The notes: a model not told the origin generated them from the letters alone. DNA of 64,000 nucleotides from Acholoe squamosa (GCA_949317995.1 OX439040.1:25601830-25665829), one strand, 5' to 3'; shown: positions 32,257-42,360, counted from the first letter of the stretch. Made by a program: numbers and translations.

Positions 32257-34416
32257 TCAGGCTTGCCTCTGAGGGCCCTGGGAGCCCTGGTAACCTTGCT
32301 GCTGATAATTGTGCTGGTAGTTTTGCTGTTGGCCAAAGTAATGTGTTTGATTAGCAATACCTTGGTTTTGGAATGCAGATGGGTTTTGTGGGTTTTGGTA
32401 ACAGTTTTTCGCCGGATGTGAACGACCCCCACACACCACACACGAATGTTGCTTTGTACAATTGGCAAAATCGCACACCGTGAAGTTGAATTTTTTACAC
32501 AAGTGATCTGGGCAAGGTATCATGAATTTCTGCTGGGGACGACCTTGACCTTGGCCTTGACGCGATTGGATGGCAGATTTAAGCTGATGTGGCAGTTTCA
32601 TAGCTTTATCCAATTCTTGTTGCATTTTCACATACGCTAGTGTTTTCTCTATACCGAGATTATCCGCCATAGACCGGTGCTCTGCTGCTACAAAGCCAGG
32701 AATTTCTTTTTTCAGCACTTTGTCAGTCACATCATACTCATATTGGCACATGGCTCTCATCGAATAGGTGGGCTTAATTTCCCTCAGAGCAATAAATTTC
32801 ATGTGCTGTAAGTATGACATGGCACTTAATTGGGGATTGTTGGCAAGCAATAAACTCTGAAGCACATTGAGCATCCCATATACTAATTCCCTGTAACTCA
32901 TTTCATCATATGATTTATCAGTAGGAATATGGTAATCAGGACGTAGCCATATTTTTGACCTTTTCCTTTTAGTGGCTACACTAGCTGCATGTAAAGCGGT
33001 TAAAAGGTCATCTTCACCCTGTAGTTTACCTGTTGTAGTGTTGAAAAGACTCTCCACATCTCCATTCGGAATGCCAATGTTACCGAGGCCAAGACCAGCT
33101 GAGGCTAGCCCTGTTTGCAGAGTGTGGAGTGTCTGTTGTTGTTGTTGACCAACCTGGGAATTGGTGTTGACTGGTGGCTGCTGAGTTAGTAGATCTAGTA
33201 GTTGTTGTCGTAAGCCACCCTGGGCAGTGGTGTTGACCGGTGCCTGCTGAGTTAGTAGATCTAGTAGTTGTTGTATACCACCCTGGGTAGTGGTGTTGAC
33301 TGGTACATGTTGCTGTTGCTGCTGTAGACCACCCTGGGTAGTGGTGAAGACTGGAGTATATTGCTGTTGCTGCTGTCTCCAAGCCAGAAATTGCTGGTAC
33401 TCATCCAAAGTGGCTTGGGAATAAGTTGAAGAAGCCTGTTGTGCACTAGAGTTCATTTCTATACCCCCCTGAACACTGCTGGGAGGGACTGTCATTGCAC
33501 TCAAGCTAGACCCAGCACCCGCGGTGGCCGAAAGAACCGACCGGGAGCTACCGGGTACCGCGTGGGCACCAAAAAGACTAATTGGGTTGGCATTTTGTAA
33601 ATGAAGATTGTTCAAACCTGTGACAAGTTGGTGAGGGCCTGTAGGGGCCTGTGGGAGGCCAGTCTGGCCCGTATTCATCGATTTAGAAGCCGTAGAGCCG
33701 TGAACCGGAAGGCCTGCGCCGCCATTTTGAATGTTGACATCCTTTGGTGCGTTCGGGCCCCTGCCTACAACCTCAGTCACTAACTGTTTATTGTTAGGAC
33801 CAGCGGCCTCCTCTGCCCTTCTCCGTAGCATGTAAGCTTGTAAACTGGGCATATCCTGCTCAGTTTTGCCCTCCTTCTGTGCTTGTTCCTTCACCCCTGG
33901 CAGCAAATCGCCAGATACCAAAGGAAACTTATGGTGAATGTTACTGGGGTTTGGGTAGTCGAACGCGGCCATCATGCCGCTCCACGCCCGTTCCCCCTGA
34001 GCTATGTCTTTCAACGTGTGAGCATTTTGTGCATGAATTGAAGCTAATTCTAGTTCTAATTCTTTCTGTCTGCCCAACTGCTGGATTTCCTTCTCTCTTG
34101 CCTTTTCTATGGAAATTTGTCGTTCTAAATTATGTATATTTACATCATCAGTCCCAAGGTGTGTTGTAGATTGTTGGCCGAAGGAACCGTCGTTCTGGGC
34201 GGGTGCCATGTCGCTCTCCACGGCCCCCGTGGAGTCATAGTGGTCGTCACGGTCAGTTGACTCAGTGGTAGCCGGTGGTCCTCCCTGGCCTGCTTGTCCT
34301 TTCAAGACTCCCAATTGTTGTTGTGGGTCCCATTTAGGGTTAGGGTGCTTGCAGGACGGGCACAACCTGGAGTTCCCGTGATATTGCTCCTCGCAAGAGT
34401 CACAAATGACTCCCAT
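32257..34416 (-). CDS. gag: Gag-like protein of the YR retrotransposon
   Basis: 719 codons from ATG at 34416; an in-frame ATG at 34473 inside repeat A1 would add 19 residues. I chose 34416 because a CxxC pair module, CDSCEEQYHGNSRLCPSC, begins right after it. Next comes a Glu/Lys coiled coil (NLERQISIEKAREKEIQQL), a linker, a Gln-rich tandem tract (about residues 370-470, with VNTTTQGG repeats), a helical domain (PTDKSYDEMSYRELVYGMLN; SYLQHMKFIALREIKPTY), and a C-terminal zinc domain, CKKFNFTVCDFANCTKQHSC then VVCGGRSHPAKNC, typical of DIRS-order Gag. It ends in a Gln/Asn-rich tail and UGA. It should form the RNA-binding particle. Confidence 0.88.
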   Translation of the reverse strand: MGVICDSCEEQYHGNSRLCPSCKHPNPKWDPQQQLGVLKGQAGQGGPPATTESTDRDDHYDSTGAVESDMAPAQNDGSFGQQSTTHLGTDDVNIHNLERQISIEKAREKEIQQLGRQKELELELASIHAQNAHTLKDIAQGERAWSGMMAAFDYPNPSNIHHKFPLVSGDLLPGVKEQAQKEGKTEQDMPSLQAYMLRRRAEEAAGPNNKQLVTEVVGRGPNAPKDVNIQNGGAGLPVHGSTASKSMNTGQTGLPQAPTGPHQLVTGLNNLHLQNANPISLFGAHAVPGSSRSVLSATAGAGSSLSAMTVPPSSVQGGIEMNSSAQQASSTYSQATLDEYQQFLAWRQQQQQYTPVFTTTQGGLQQQQQHVPVNTTTQGGIQQLLDLLTQQAPVNTTAQGGLRQQLLDLLTQQPPVNTNSQVGQQQQQTLHTLQTGLASAGLGLGNIGIPNGDVESLFNTTTGKLQGEDDLLTALHAASVATKRKRSKIWLRPDYHIPTDKSYDEMSYRELVYGMLNVLQSLLLANNPQLSAMSYLQHMKFIALREIKPTYSMRAMCQYEYDVTDKVLKKEIPGFVAAEHRSMADNLGIEKTLAYVKMQQELDKAMKLPHQLKSAIQSRQGQGQGRPQQKFMIPCPDHLCKKFNFTVCDFANCTKQHSCVVCGGRSHPAKNCYQNPQNPSAFQNQGIANQTHYFGQQQNYQHNYQQQGYQGSQGPQRQA
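33120..33400 (-). repeat. Coding tandem repeat in gag (Gln/Thr tract)
   Basis: Four to five copies, about 54-75 bases each, of a unit with CACCCTGGGTAGTGGTGTTGAC and CAACAACAAC-type codons on the minus strand. They encode Gln runs and VNTTTQGG-like segments and keep the reading frame. Confidence 0.7.
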
Positions 34417-34446
34417 AGTGAACAAAACATAGAAAAATATAGATAA

Positions 34447-34586
34447 AGTTCTTGCACTGCTGCTTGCTGCCATGCAGGTTGAATTGCTGCTGCTGAATAA
34501 CCCCTGCTGTGGGGGGAGAGTGTGAGTCCCCTGTTTTATGAGTTCCACACTAGGTGGCAGATAGGTGCAGCAACTAGAGTCAATAG
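34447..34586 (-). repeat. Split direct repeat A1 of the YR element
   Basis: The 5' terminus of the element on the minus strand, one base different from A2. It should carry the promoter; no obvious TATA box is seen. Confidence 0.9.
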
Positions 34587-34590
34587 ATAT

Positions 34591-34637
34591 AGTATATTGA
34601 AACCATTGTTGAAAGATATCATGCCAAATACCTTAAA
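34591..34637 (+). repeat. 47-bp direct repeat flanking the YR element, right copy
   Basis: Identical to 29069-29115. Host sequence continues with CTGAGAAAATGCCTC, so this copy appears to be the original host junction. Confidence 0.9.
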
Positions 34638-35149
34638 CTGAGAAAATGCCTCATAATGGCTCTGGTCCTATATTCACAAAACTAATCAATTTCAGGAAAA
34701 TTAATCAGTTACTATATACTGTAATCACACTGATATACTTTGTGTTATCTCTGAACATATTGTTTTGATAGTTCACATGACATCTTCTGAAAGCTGTTGG
34801 AGTGGCATTTTTAATACGAATCTAAGTAAAAAAAGAAAAGATTGGTTACCATGGCAACCTGAAAAACTCTATTTGTTATCATTAGTTAATATCTCCCACT
34901 TATACCAGCATATTAGTCCCATCCAGCAGGATATATGATGACCTTGCACTATTCAGAGTGAGAATCTACCTAAAAATGTTTGATTCAGTTAAATTGACAT
35001 CCATTCTAACAAAATTACCACAACTCATTTTGGACAAAATAATTTTTTAAGGATGAGCTGCTTTCACAAATATAGCACCCTTCCTCACCCTATGCCCCGA
35101 CTCAGACAGATGTAAAACATTTGTCTCCTTTTAAGGATGAGCTGCTAAT
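34638..35149. other. Spacer, no gene
   Basis: AT-rich. TTTTAAGGATGAGCTGCT occurs twice (35045 and 35129). Confidence 0.4.
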
Positions 35150-36085
35150 AACCAACCAATTTGAGGTGTTTAACCTTGAAAAGGATGGCCTTGACCTTGG
35201 CCAAGGTCAACTGTGTTATGACCTTGAAAGGGCACTCAACAAGTAGACCAAGTTTTTCAAAGCATGGCATAAAGTGAATTCAAACCAATGTTATGGTTAT
35301 AAATTTAATTTCCCAGCTGATTTCAACAATGTTTGACCTTGAAAAGGATGAACTTGACCTTGTCTAATGTCAACATTGTTGGAACTATGAAAAAGGACTC
35401 AAAGATGTGGCCATTTTAGTATTTTACAGCATACAAAAGCCAATTTTATAGCAATAAACCTGATTTCCTTGCTAATTTCTGCCAAATTTAGGTGTTTGAC
35501 TTTGAAAAGGGTGACCTTGACCTTGGCCAAGGTTAAATGTGTCATGACGTTGTGCTCAAGGAATCGCTAATTTTTGGATTTCGAGGTGTGTCAAAAATGA
35601 GTTGACCAACTTGGGATTTCATTAGGCTTGACTCGTAACGGAGGTCACCGGTAACGGAGGTCACTTTTTTACAGTACTTCCTCTCTAGAAAATTAGATAT
35701 ACCATCAATCAATCTGATTTTTGGTATACAGTTTCCTTTTTTCATTATCTTGGGACTAGTATTGGTTATTTTTGTTTCCACCTTAATTATACATGCTTAA
35801 TCATGGTAACAGAGGTCACTCACCTTAAAAAAACTACTTCAGATTTTGGCAGGGAAATACACCTAGCACGGAGATGTGAAGAGATATCAAGTCCTAATCT
35901 GGCACATAACTATGTTCCTAATTGATCTTCATTTTAGTCTGACATTGACCAGAATATTCTTTTTATTTTCTGCCCAGGGCCACTAAAGGCTGATGGTAAG
36001 GGAGCTCACCCTAAAATACTGGACGCTGGTATAAAGAGGTCCAGTCTGTCTGCTTAATGGGTAAATTTAGGGGAAAATTTTAAAA
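35150..36085. repeat. Right arm of the 1-kb inverted repeat pair
   Basis: Reverse complement of 27605-28640, with TGACCTTGGCCAAGGTCAA cores at about 35200, 35350 (diverged) and 35510, GTAACGGAGGTCAC pairs at 35637 and 35651, and the GTCTGTCTGCTTAATGGGTA end at 36045. The arms have diverged by many substitutions and small indels. Confidence 0.8.
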
Positions 36086-36570
36086 GGAGTAGCAAATTTT
36101 TGTATTTCAAGGTGTGTTAAAAAATGAGTTGACCAACTTAGATGTGGCCATTTTTAGTAAAAAAGTAACTAAAGGATTGGACTATCTTATTATCTTAAAG
36201 CATGTCAAATAGTGAATTTAAACCAAATTTATGCTAAAAAATTTAATTCTCATGTTAATTTTAATCAGATTTAGACGTTTGACCTTAAGAAGGATGACCT
36301 TGACCTAAGCTAAGATCAATGATGTTGGAACCTTGAAAAAGGACTCAAAGACTTGACCATTTTAGCATTTTAAAACATGTCAAAGAGTGAATTTAATCCA
36401 ATTTTACGGCCATAAATATGATGTCCTTGCTAATTTCTGTTGAATTTTAGTGTTTGACCTTGAAAAGGGTGACCTTGACCAAGGTCAAGGTCAACATGTA
36501 ATAACCTTAAAAATGTACTCAAGGAGTAGACCATTTTTTTTTAAATTTCAAAGTGTGTTAAAAATGAATT
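36086..36570. repeat. Further tandem units of the TGACCTTGACC family
   Basis: Two or more extra partial units on the same strand as the right arm, cores at about 36293 (GATGACCTTGACCTAAGC) and 36470 (GTGACCTTGACCAAGGTCAA), about 178 bases apart. They repeat the AGTAGACCATTTT / AGTGAATTTAA blocks of the arm. Confidence 0.7.
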
Positions 36571-36829
36571 TAAACCAATTTTATGGCTCATTATGTGATA
36601 TCCTCGATTTCTCATTTTGTTTGAGCTGGTTGTCATGGCAACCAGGTTGCCATGGCAATCAGCCTCTCCAGAAAAAAAGTATGCCAATTTATAAGTTGGG
36701 TCCCATTTTGCACAAATAGTCAAGAAACAACCTAAGGGCCATTGACAGATGCAATTTCTTATTCTAAAATGATAAAAAGGGAGAAAATAATTGTAGATGA
36801 AAAATGTCCAATCTCCACACCAGTTGCCT

Positions 36830-37150
36830 CCCAGGTAGCACACAAAAATTTGCCAACGTTGGCCCGACGCATCGGGCCAACGTTGGGCCAATGTTGGCTG
36901 CCCATCAGGCCTACGTATGCCCGACCAGTGGCATTTGCCAACCAAATGCCAACATTGGCCCAATGTTGGCAGGACATTTGCCGACCATTTGCCGATGCTA
37001 ATGTTTGCCGACCAAAAGCCAACGTTGGGCCTACATTGGCATTTGGTTGGCACCGTCGGGCATACGTAGGCAGGATGGGCAGCCTATGTAAAGCTGATGG
37101 TTGGGCCAACGTTGGCCCAGCGTTATGCCAATGTCTTTGTGCTACCTGGG
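36830..37150. mobile_element. 321-bp MITE built of CCAACGTTGG palindromes
   Basis: Terminal inverted repeats are CCCAGGTAGCACA (36830-36842) and TGTGCTACCTGGG (37138-37150). The interior is dense in CCAACGTTGG, CCAATGTTGG and GCCAACATTGG dyads, including the perfect 16-base palindrome GGGCCAACGTTGGCCC at about 37106, and CTACGTATGCCCGAC pairs. ORFs on both strands over this stretch are by-products of the symmetry. Target duplication not evident. Confidence 0.75.
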
Positions 37151-37354
37151 CTGGGGGAGCTGAAATTGGATTGCGCAACCTGTATTCGAGGGCTAATATT
37201 TTGATGACCAGGAAACATTTATGTTCACTTCTTTTTTTTGGAAGTATCAGGATGACTTCAATTTTTTGTTGGTACCTCACACTTACCTCTGTGAATATAT
37301 CCAATTTTAGACATTTTCTCACCCTATTTGCAAGACTTAACTTGGAATGTGCCA

Positions 37355-40270
37355 TATAAGAGCTGATGGAGCTAAAGTTACCAAATGAAGGTTTTCTAAT
37401 TTTGAAACGCGGTTTAAAGCAACATATGCTTGGCCTGGGGCAAAGAAGGTTTCATCCAAGTTGACTTAGGCTTTCTTCAGAGTAATGCCTTGCATTCTGT
37501 GAACAGTACATGCCCATGCTAGTATGAGGGGATACTGCACTCTATATATAGTTATACACGGGGAACTGGGATGATGTCGCTACCATCTAACCTTTCAACA
37601 TAGATGACATTATGGTAAACATCAGTCACTATGCCAGGTGTGCCATTTACTACAGCCCCAGCTACATCTAAGTTCCTAGTGATCATGACCTTAGCACCTA
37701 TTTATACTGTAAACTGCCTAGGCATGGCTTTCATTGTGTCGACTTTATCTGAAATGTCACTTGAGACAGGGTTACCAGCCGGATGAAAATCAAGTGCTCT
37801 AAGTTGATGCAATGGCTTGTCTTTCAGGTGTGCTTCTTGTATATTCTGATTAATGACTTCCCTGCTTACATGCTTGGAAGAGAGAACAAAAGAGTATGGG
37901 TCTCTCATATCAGCACATTCTTCACCTTTCTCATGGCCTACCACACAGACCCGGAATGTTAATACTTCTAAATCTTGTCCACTTTGCCCTCCCTCCCACA
38001 GCCTGTTCAGAAGAGACTGAAAATCTTTGTCGTCTTTCTGCCTGCAGTTTTCATCCAAGGAGAAAGGCTTAAAGAGCTCCCACAGGCAACTGGAGTAAAT
38101 TTGCTTGAAAGCTGGATCTTTGACAACTGAGCACTGGGAGTTGGAAGAGATCACCAAAGAGAATCAATGTTTTGCCACCAAAAGGCTTTGTTTTCAGTTC
38201 ATCTCCCAATACATCCTGACATATACTGTTAATTGTTTCTAAGAGTTCTGCACTCATCATACTGATCTCATCTTTTATGATGACATCAGTGGCAGGTATA
38301 CCTGACCACGTCTTATCTCTGTAAGAAAACTGACGTTTAAGTTCACATGACAGCTTGAAGAAAGAGTGGATTGTTTGCCCCCCTATGAGTTGAGCAGCAT
38401 TCCCAGACGTTGCTAACACCTCAACTATATTGGCACAGCTTTCAAGAAGCATGGTATTCAGTAGAAAACTCTTCCCTGTACCACCTGGCCCTGACACGAA
38501 CAGCAGCATCTGTCCAGAAGAACTTGCAATGTGATCAAATACATTTATCTGAGATGCAGTTAATTGAGACTTACACATTTCAAGGTCTCTTCAGTCTCCT
38601 AGTATTTTCATCTTGTTGTGCAACACTAATTGTTAAATGTCCACATTCCCATCAATATCCTCCTAAGTACTAACAGTTTGATAAGAAGCTAAGTCAGAGT
38701 TCACAAAAGGAATGTCCTCACTATATTCTAGGTCTGACACCTTCTTTGCTAAAGTTTTGAAATCAGCAAGCTCTTCATGCAACATTTTCTTAGCTACCCT
38801 AGCGATCATTTTAGGATTAAAATTTCTATGTTTCATTTCCTTAAAAGAAACATCTAACTCATCTTGATCACTGAAAACTTCCCTCAGATAGCATTCTTCT
38901 CTGTACGGCACTTCAGCCACCATGCTATTTTTCACCAATGTCCCTTTCTCCACCCACAACATACCATGCACGTGAAGAGCACCCCTGTCCTGGGCCTCTA
39001 TCCTATACCAGTAATGAGTGGCCTTTCCAAAGATACAATCTTTACCATACAACACAGGGGCAACAGCATTCAATCTTTCAAAGAAATAGACAGTAGGTTC
39101 CACAGGATGAAGTATGCTTGCTGGCTTCTTGTACTGAGACAATATGTTTTTCAGTGGTTTCCAGCCCTCATTGAAAGTAAGGGTAAAGAAAATGTCACCT
39201 GGGCCAAAGCAGCTCACTCTTGCTACCAAGTCAAGGAAATGTTTTACCAGAAAGCCTTACTGCCTGGTATGGTGGAATTGACAACCTCCCCATACATGAA
39301 GTATGCCACATAAGAGCTTAATGTACAAGAAATCAATGGGGTTTCTCTGTTTCTGTTAGAAGCTAGAGCAGAATTTATGTAGATTAATCTCTCCTTGATA
39401 TTCCTGTCATAAGTGAAGAACAAATACTTCCTATCATTTGCAAACCTCCTATCAGCAAGTGATATGCACCTAACATCAAGGTATTTTGTGTGCAAAACCA
39501 AGAACCTGTCCATAAAGGAAAAAGATGGGAAAATATCTTTGCTTCTAGGCATTTGTCTCCATAGGTGAGGTTTTTTGCTACAAATTTGCCCTTGTTGTTT
39601 TCTACAACCTTACCTATAACTATATCCCTCAGTGCGGTAGGCTGCTTGGGAGAGGCAAACTTGTCTGCTGGGATCATAAGACCAACCTTTTTGTCTAAGT
39701 CTTTTTTACAGAGCTGACCATTGTCCATTATTTCAAGGTCTTCTTTTTTTTGGCATATCACAGAAAAGGCCAGAAGCCTGGGATGTCTCGGCATGACCAT
39801 GGATAGTTTCAGCATTAGAAACAAATTCCTGGTACAGCTTGTTATTCTTCTTAAGCCACAATAAAGCTGGCTTAACATCAGTAAAACTCATATCAAGCTC
39901 ACTGTGTGTCCCATCATGAAATACCCCTACCATACCTCTCAGGTCTGTTTCAGAGTTCTTACCCACTTGTACATTACCATGAAGATGCAAATACCCATAC
40001 CCTCCTCCAGGTGGCTGGAAAGTAGCACAGTACACAGAAGCAAGGGCTAGTTTGGAATACTGGTTGTATGAGGTCAGATTGGCAATACACTCGGGCAGCA
40101 GTCCAAAATCAGAAAAGAAATTGAAAGACATGTGTGTGTGATTCTTAACTTTAGTTTGGCAGGGTGCACATGATGACACACAGACCCTTTTTCCCTCATC
40201 TTTGTTCTTCCTCATTAGAATTGTAACAGGAGAGTTGGGTGGTATAATGTGCCGTGCACGCCATTCTTAT
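37355..40270 (-). pseudogene. Helitron replicase/helicase (RepHel), decayed
   Basis: Minus-strand frames in order: an N-terminal zinc module (AAVCCICGKILYMRAVCWL at about 40320-40270; RVCVSSCAPCQTK at 40180), a conserved domain (FGLLPECIANLTSYNQYSKL), a Rep region with ADRRFANDRKYLFFTYDRN, FGPGDIFFTLTFNEGW and the HUH metal motif in RIEAQDRGALHVHGML, then a Pif1-type helicase: SGPGGTGKSFLLNTM (Walker A), VIIKDEISMM (Walker B), LILFGDLFQLPV, and YPLILAWACTVHRMQGITLK with AYVALNRV (motif VI). The part between HUH and helicase, which should hold the catalytic Tyr pair, is deleted near 38600-38660. Several stops and frameshifts. It cannot drive rolling-circle transposition. Confidence 0.85.
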
Positions 40271-40379
40271 TGAGGAAATTCATCTAGCCAGCACACAGCC
40301 CGCATGTACAATATCTTGCCACATATACAACACACGGCAGCTGGCTTCCTGTGCTCAAGGTCAGCTTCAATCTTTTGGA

Positions 40380-40880
40380 TCACCTTGAGCTTTTCAGATC
40401 TATGTATATGTTAGGATGATTTATTTCATTATGCTCTCCTTCACCTTCACTTGTTCCCCCTGGATATGGATGGTTGGCACCAACCTTTACATACTTAATT
40501 TCCCTCTGAAAACTTGAATGTGGACTTAAGCTGTGGTGCACAGAAGATTTAGAATTTAGGTGATAATTATGCTCCTGATAGATATATGCCTGAGGGTGAT
40601 GAATCTCTATTACTATCTGGTTAAAACTATAATCCTGGCCTACTGCTTCACTAATTAAGTCTAATGAAGATGCATCTGGTACATTACTTGCTGGTATTTC
40701 AATTTCCATTTCAACAATTGAATGGAAATCTTCATTTTCTGCCTTACATGAGGAATCTGTCCTTTCTCCACCCAAACCCCTAGTATAATAAACTACAACT
40801 GTACCGAGGAAGCCAACTAATAACCCAAACACAAACAAATAGGCCAGCTTTGGAACTGCTTGTGCTAGTGTGTCTCCCAT
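40380..40880 (-). CDS. Single-pass membrane-like ORF upstream of the Helitron remnant
   Basis: ATG at 40880, 166 codons. Residues 8-33 (AVPKLAYLFVFGLLVGFLGT) form a plausible transmembrane helix after a short N-terminus; the rest is polar, acidic and His-rich (EIHHPQAYIYQEHNYHLNSK). The next bases lead towards the Helitron zinc module in a nearby frame, so it may be its N-terminal extension or a captured exon. No family recognised. Confidence 0.4.
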   Translation of the reverse strand: MGDTLAQAVPKLAYLFVFGLLVGFLGTVVVYYTRGLGGERTDSSCKAENEDFHSIVEMEIEIPASNVPDASSLDLISEAVGQDYSFNQIVIEIHHPQAYIYQEHNYHLNSKSSVHHSLSPHSSFQREIKYVKVGANHPYPGGTSEGEGEHNEINHPNIYIDLKSSR

Positions 40881-41153
40881 TCTGGAAAGAAAGCAAGGGG
40901 GGACAGCATAACCTTAATGGACAATTGACATAGCCATACTGAAAAATTAAACATTTTATGTAATAGAGGAATTATAAGCAGAGGTGTCTGTCTCCTGGCA
41001 CAAATATAAAAAAAAATATACACATGCATTTTTTAATGAAACACTATTGGTGGACAGGGTATAACACATGCAGAGAGGTAATAGAAGGTAGGCAACAGGT
41101 TATACTTATCATAGAGTAGGATATAGTAAGTCAATACATCTAATAATGTATAT

Positions 41154-41611
41154 TTAAGAGTAGTAGTCATGCATACCTATTCCTGTCATTTGCCCCCTCA
41201 AGTCCATCAGTAGTGTAGAGAATACATCTTTACCTGCACCCCCTGCACTACCCCAGAACTCATCCTGTACTGGATGAGTGATAGCAGTTGAACCGGTTGA
41301 AATAAGCTTTTGTTTAAACTCAGGGACACACTGTGATTTACCCAAAATAAGTTTCCGCATAATACCTTCTTTCTTGGAAGGGCAGGGATCAAGTCTTTTG
41401 GAGAGATGCTTAACCTCCCTAGCATCTGGAGCATCACGCATCTGTTCTACTAGGGAGAGATCATTCATGAATTCGGCTTTTATGGTTTGGTAAGCATGCT
41501 CTACTGATTTGTACAAAAAGCCTTCAAACTCTACGGGATGTCCTGGAGACATATACAAATTGCTCAATATGTCACCCTGCCCCGAACAGTGATTACTTCT
41601 GATGCCATCTG
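41154..41611 (-). CDS. NADAR-domain protein, terminal exon
   Basis: The exon begins after a CCCCTTTTCAG acceptor (41612-41619) and ends at a stop at 41154. It encodes a nearly complete NADAR (DUF1768, YbiA/RibX-like) domain: LSNLYMSPGHPVEFEGFLYK, SVEHAYQTIKAEFMND, a helix ending KHLSKRLDP, IMRKLILGKSQCVPEFKQKL, and DEFWGSAGGAGKDVFSTLLM then LRGQ. NADAR proteins bind NAD/ADP-ribose, and some remove ADP-ribose from guanine in DNA (established for bacterial DarT partners). The frame is open upstream only by chance. An upstream exon at about 42433-42510 joins in phase. The expected tRNA-like W..G and Glu residues are present, so it may be functional. Confidence 0.75.
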
Positions 41612-41834
41612 AAAAGGGGGTAAAAAGTAAGTGAGAAGGGCAGTGCAAATTGAGAGGGAAGAAAGAAATAATAATGCAGAAAAAAAAATGTTCCACTATG
41701 TGGAAATTTCCACTTTCACAACCATCACTGAATGGTTTATCTTTGGAAGGGAAGTTCACATCACAAAAAAAGACTGGGATAAAACATGCAGCATGGCAAG
41801 AAGGGTTTTGATGTTAGATGGGTGGGGTAGGTAA

Positions 41835-42360
41835 AATTGGATTTCTGAAATATATTCTCGCACATGTCTCCTTTTCTACCCGAACGTAAGGGTGTAGGAA
41901 ATGTTCATTTTCTTAGGATATCCTGATAGGAATGGTGTAAAAATTGCAGCGAGTGCTCCGAAGGTATGTGGCATTCCTGTCATCAAAGCTCATAAAAGTC
42001 GGTTGGCTAGATACTTGGCAAATGATATTTGAAGTTCTGAAATCTATTCTCGTACATGTCTCCTTTTCTATCCGAACGTAAGGGTGTAGGAAATGTTCAT
42101 TTTCTCAAGAAACCCTGACAGGAATGGTGTGAAAATGGCAGTGAGTGCTCTTAATTGTATGTGGCATTACTGGGTCTGAAGCTCATAAAGATCGGTGGGC
42201 TAGATACTTGGGAAATAATTTTTGAATTTCTGAAATCGATCCTCGCACATGTCACATTTTCTACCCGAACTTAAGGGTGTAGGAAATGTTCATTTTCTCA
42301 AGAAATCCTCATAGGAATGGCTAGATACTTGGCAAATAATTTTTGAAGTTCTGAAAAGTA
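41835..42360. repeat. About 190-bp tandem repeat, 2.7 copies, in the NADAR intron
   Basis: TTTCTGAAATMTATTCTCGYACATGTC begins near 41843, 42033 and 42221; each unit has ACGTAAGGGTGTAGGAAATG, TTCATTTTCT and GGCTAGATACTTGG blocks. The third copy is truncated. It lies between the two proposed NADAR exons. Confidence 0.85.

Larger units (their letters stand above)
29115..34590 (-). mobile_element. Tyrosine-recombinase retrotransposon, PAT/Ngaro-type, apparently intact
   Basis: On the minus strand the order is A1 (34586-34447), gag, RT/RNase H, tyrosine recombinase, B1 (29509-29428), A2 (29392-29253), B2 (29196-29115). That is the split direct repeat layout of PAT- and Ngaro-like members of the DIRS order. 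A1 and A2 differ at one of 140 positions; B1 and B2 at three of 82. The outer ends carry ATTGACTCT and AGAGTCAAT as a 9-base inverted repeat. All three genes are open and keep their catalytic residues, so this is a young copy. It is about 5.48 kb. Confidence 0.9.

Noticed and set aside
34417-34548. Longer gag start at 34548
   Set aside because: That codon is GTG, not ATG, and lies in terminal repeat A1; the first ATGs are at 34473 and 34416.
36742-37359. Long overlapping ORFs on both strands around 36.8-37.3 kb
   Set aside because: They are produced by the palindromic CCAACGTTGG units of the MITE, which read similarly in both directions; no domain or codon pattern supports a gene.
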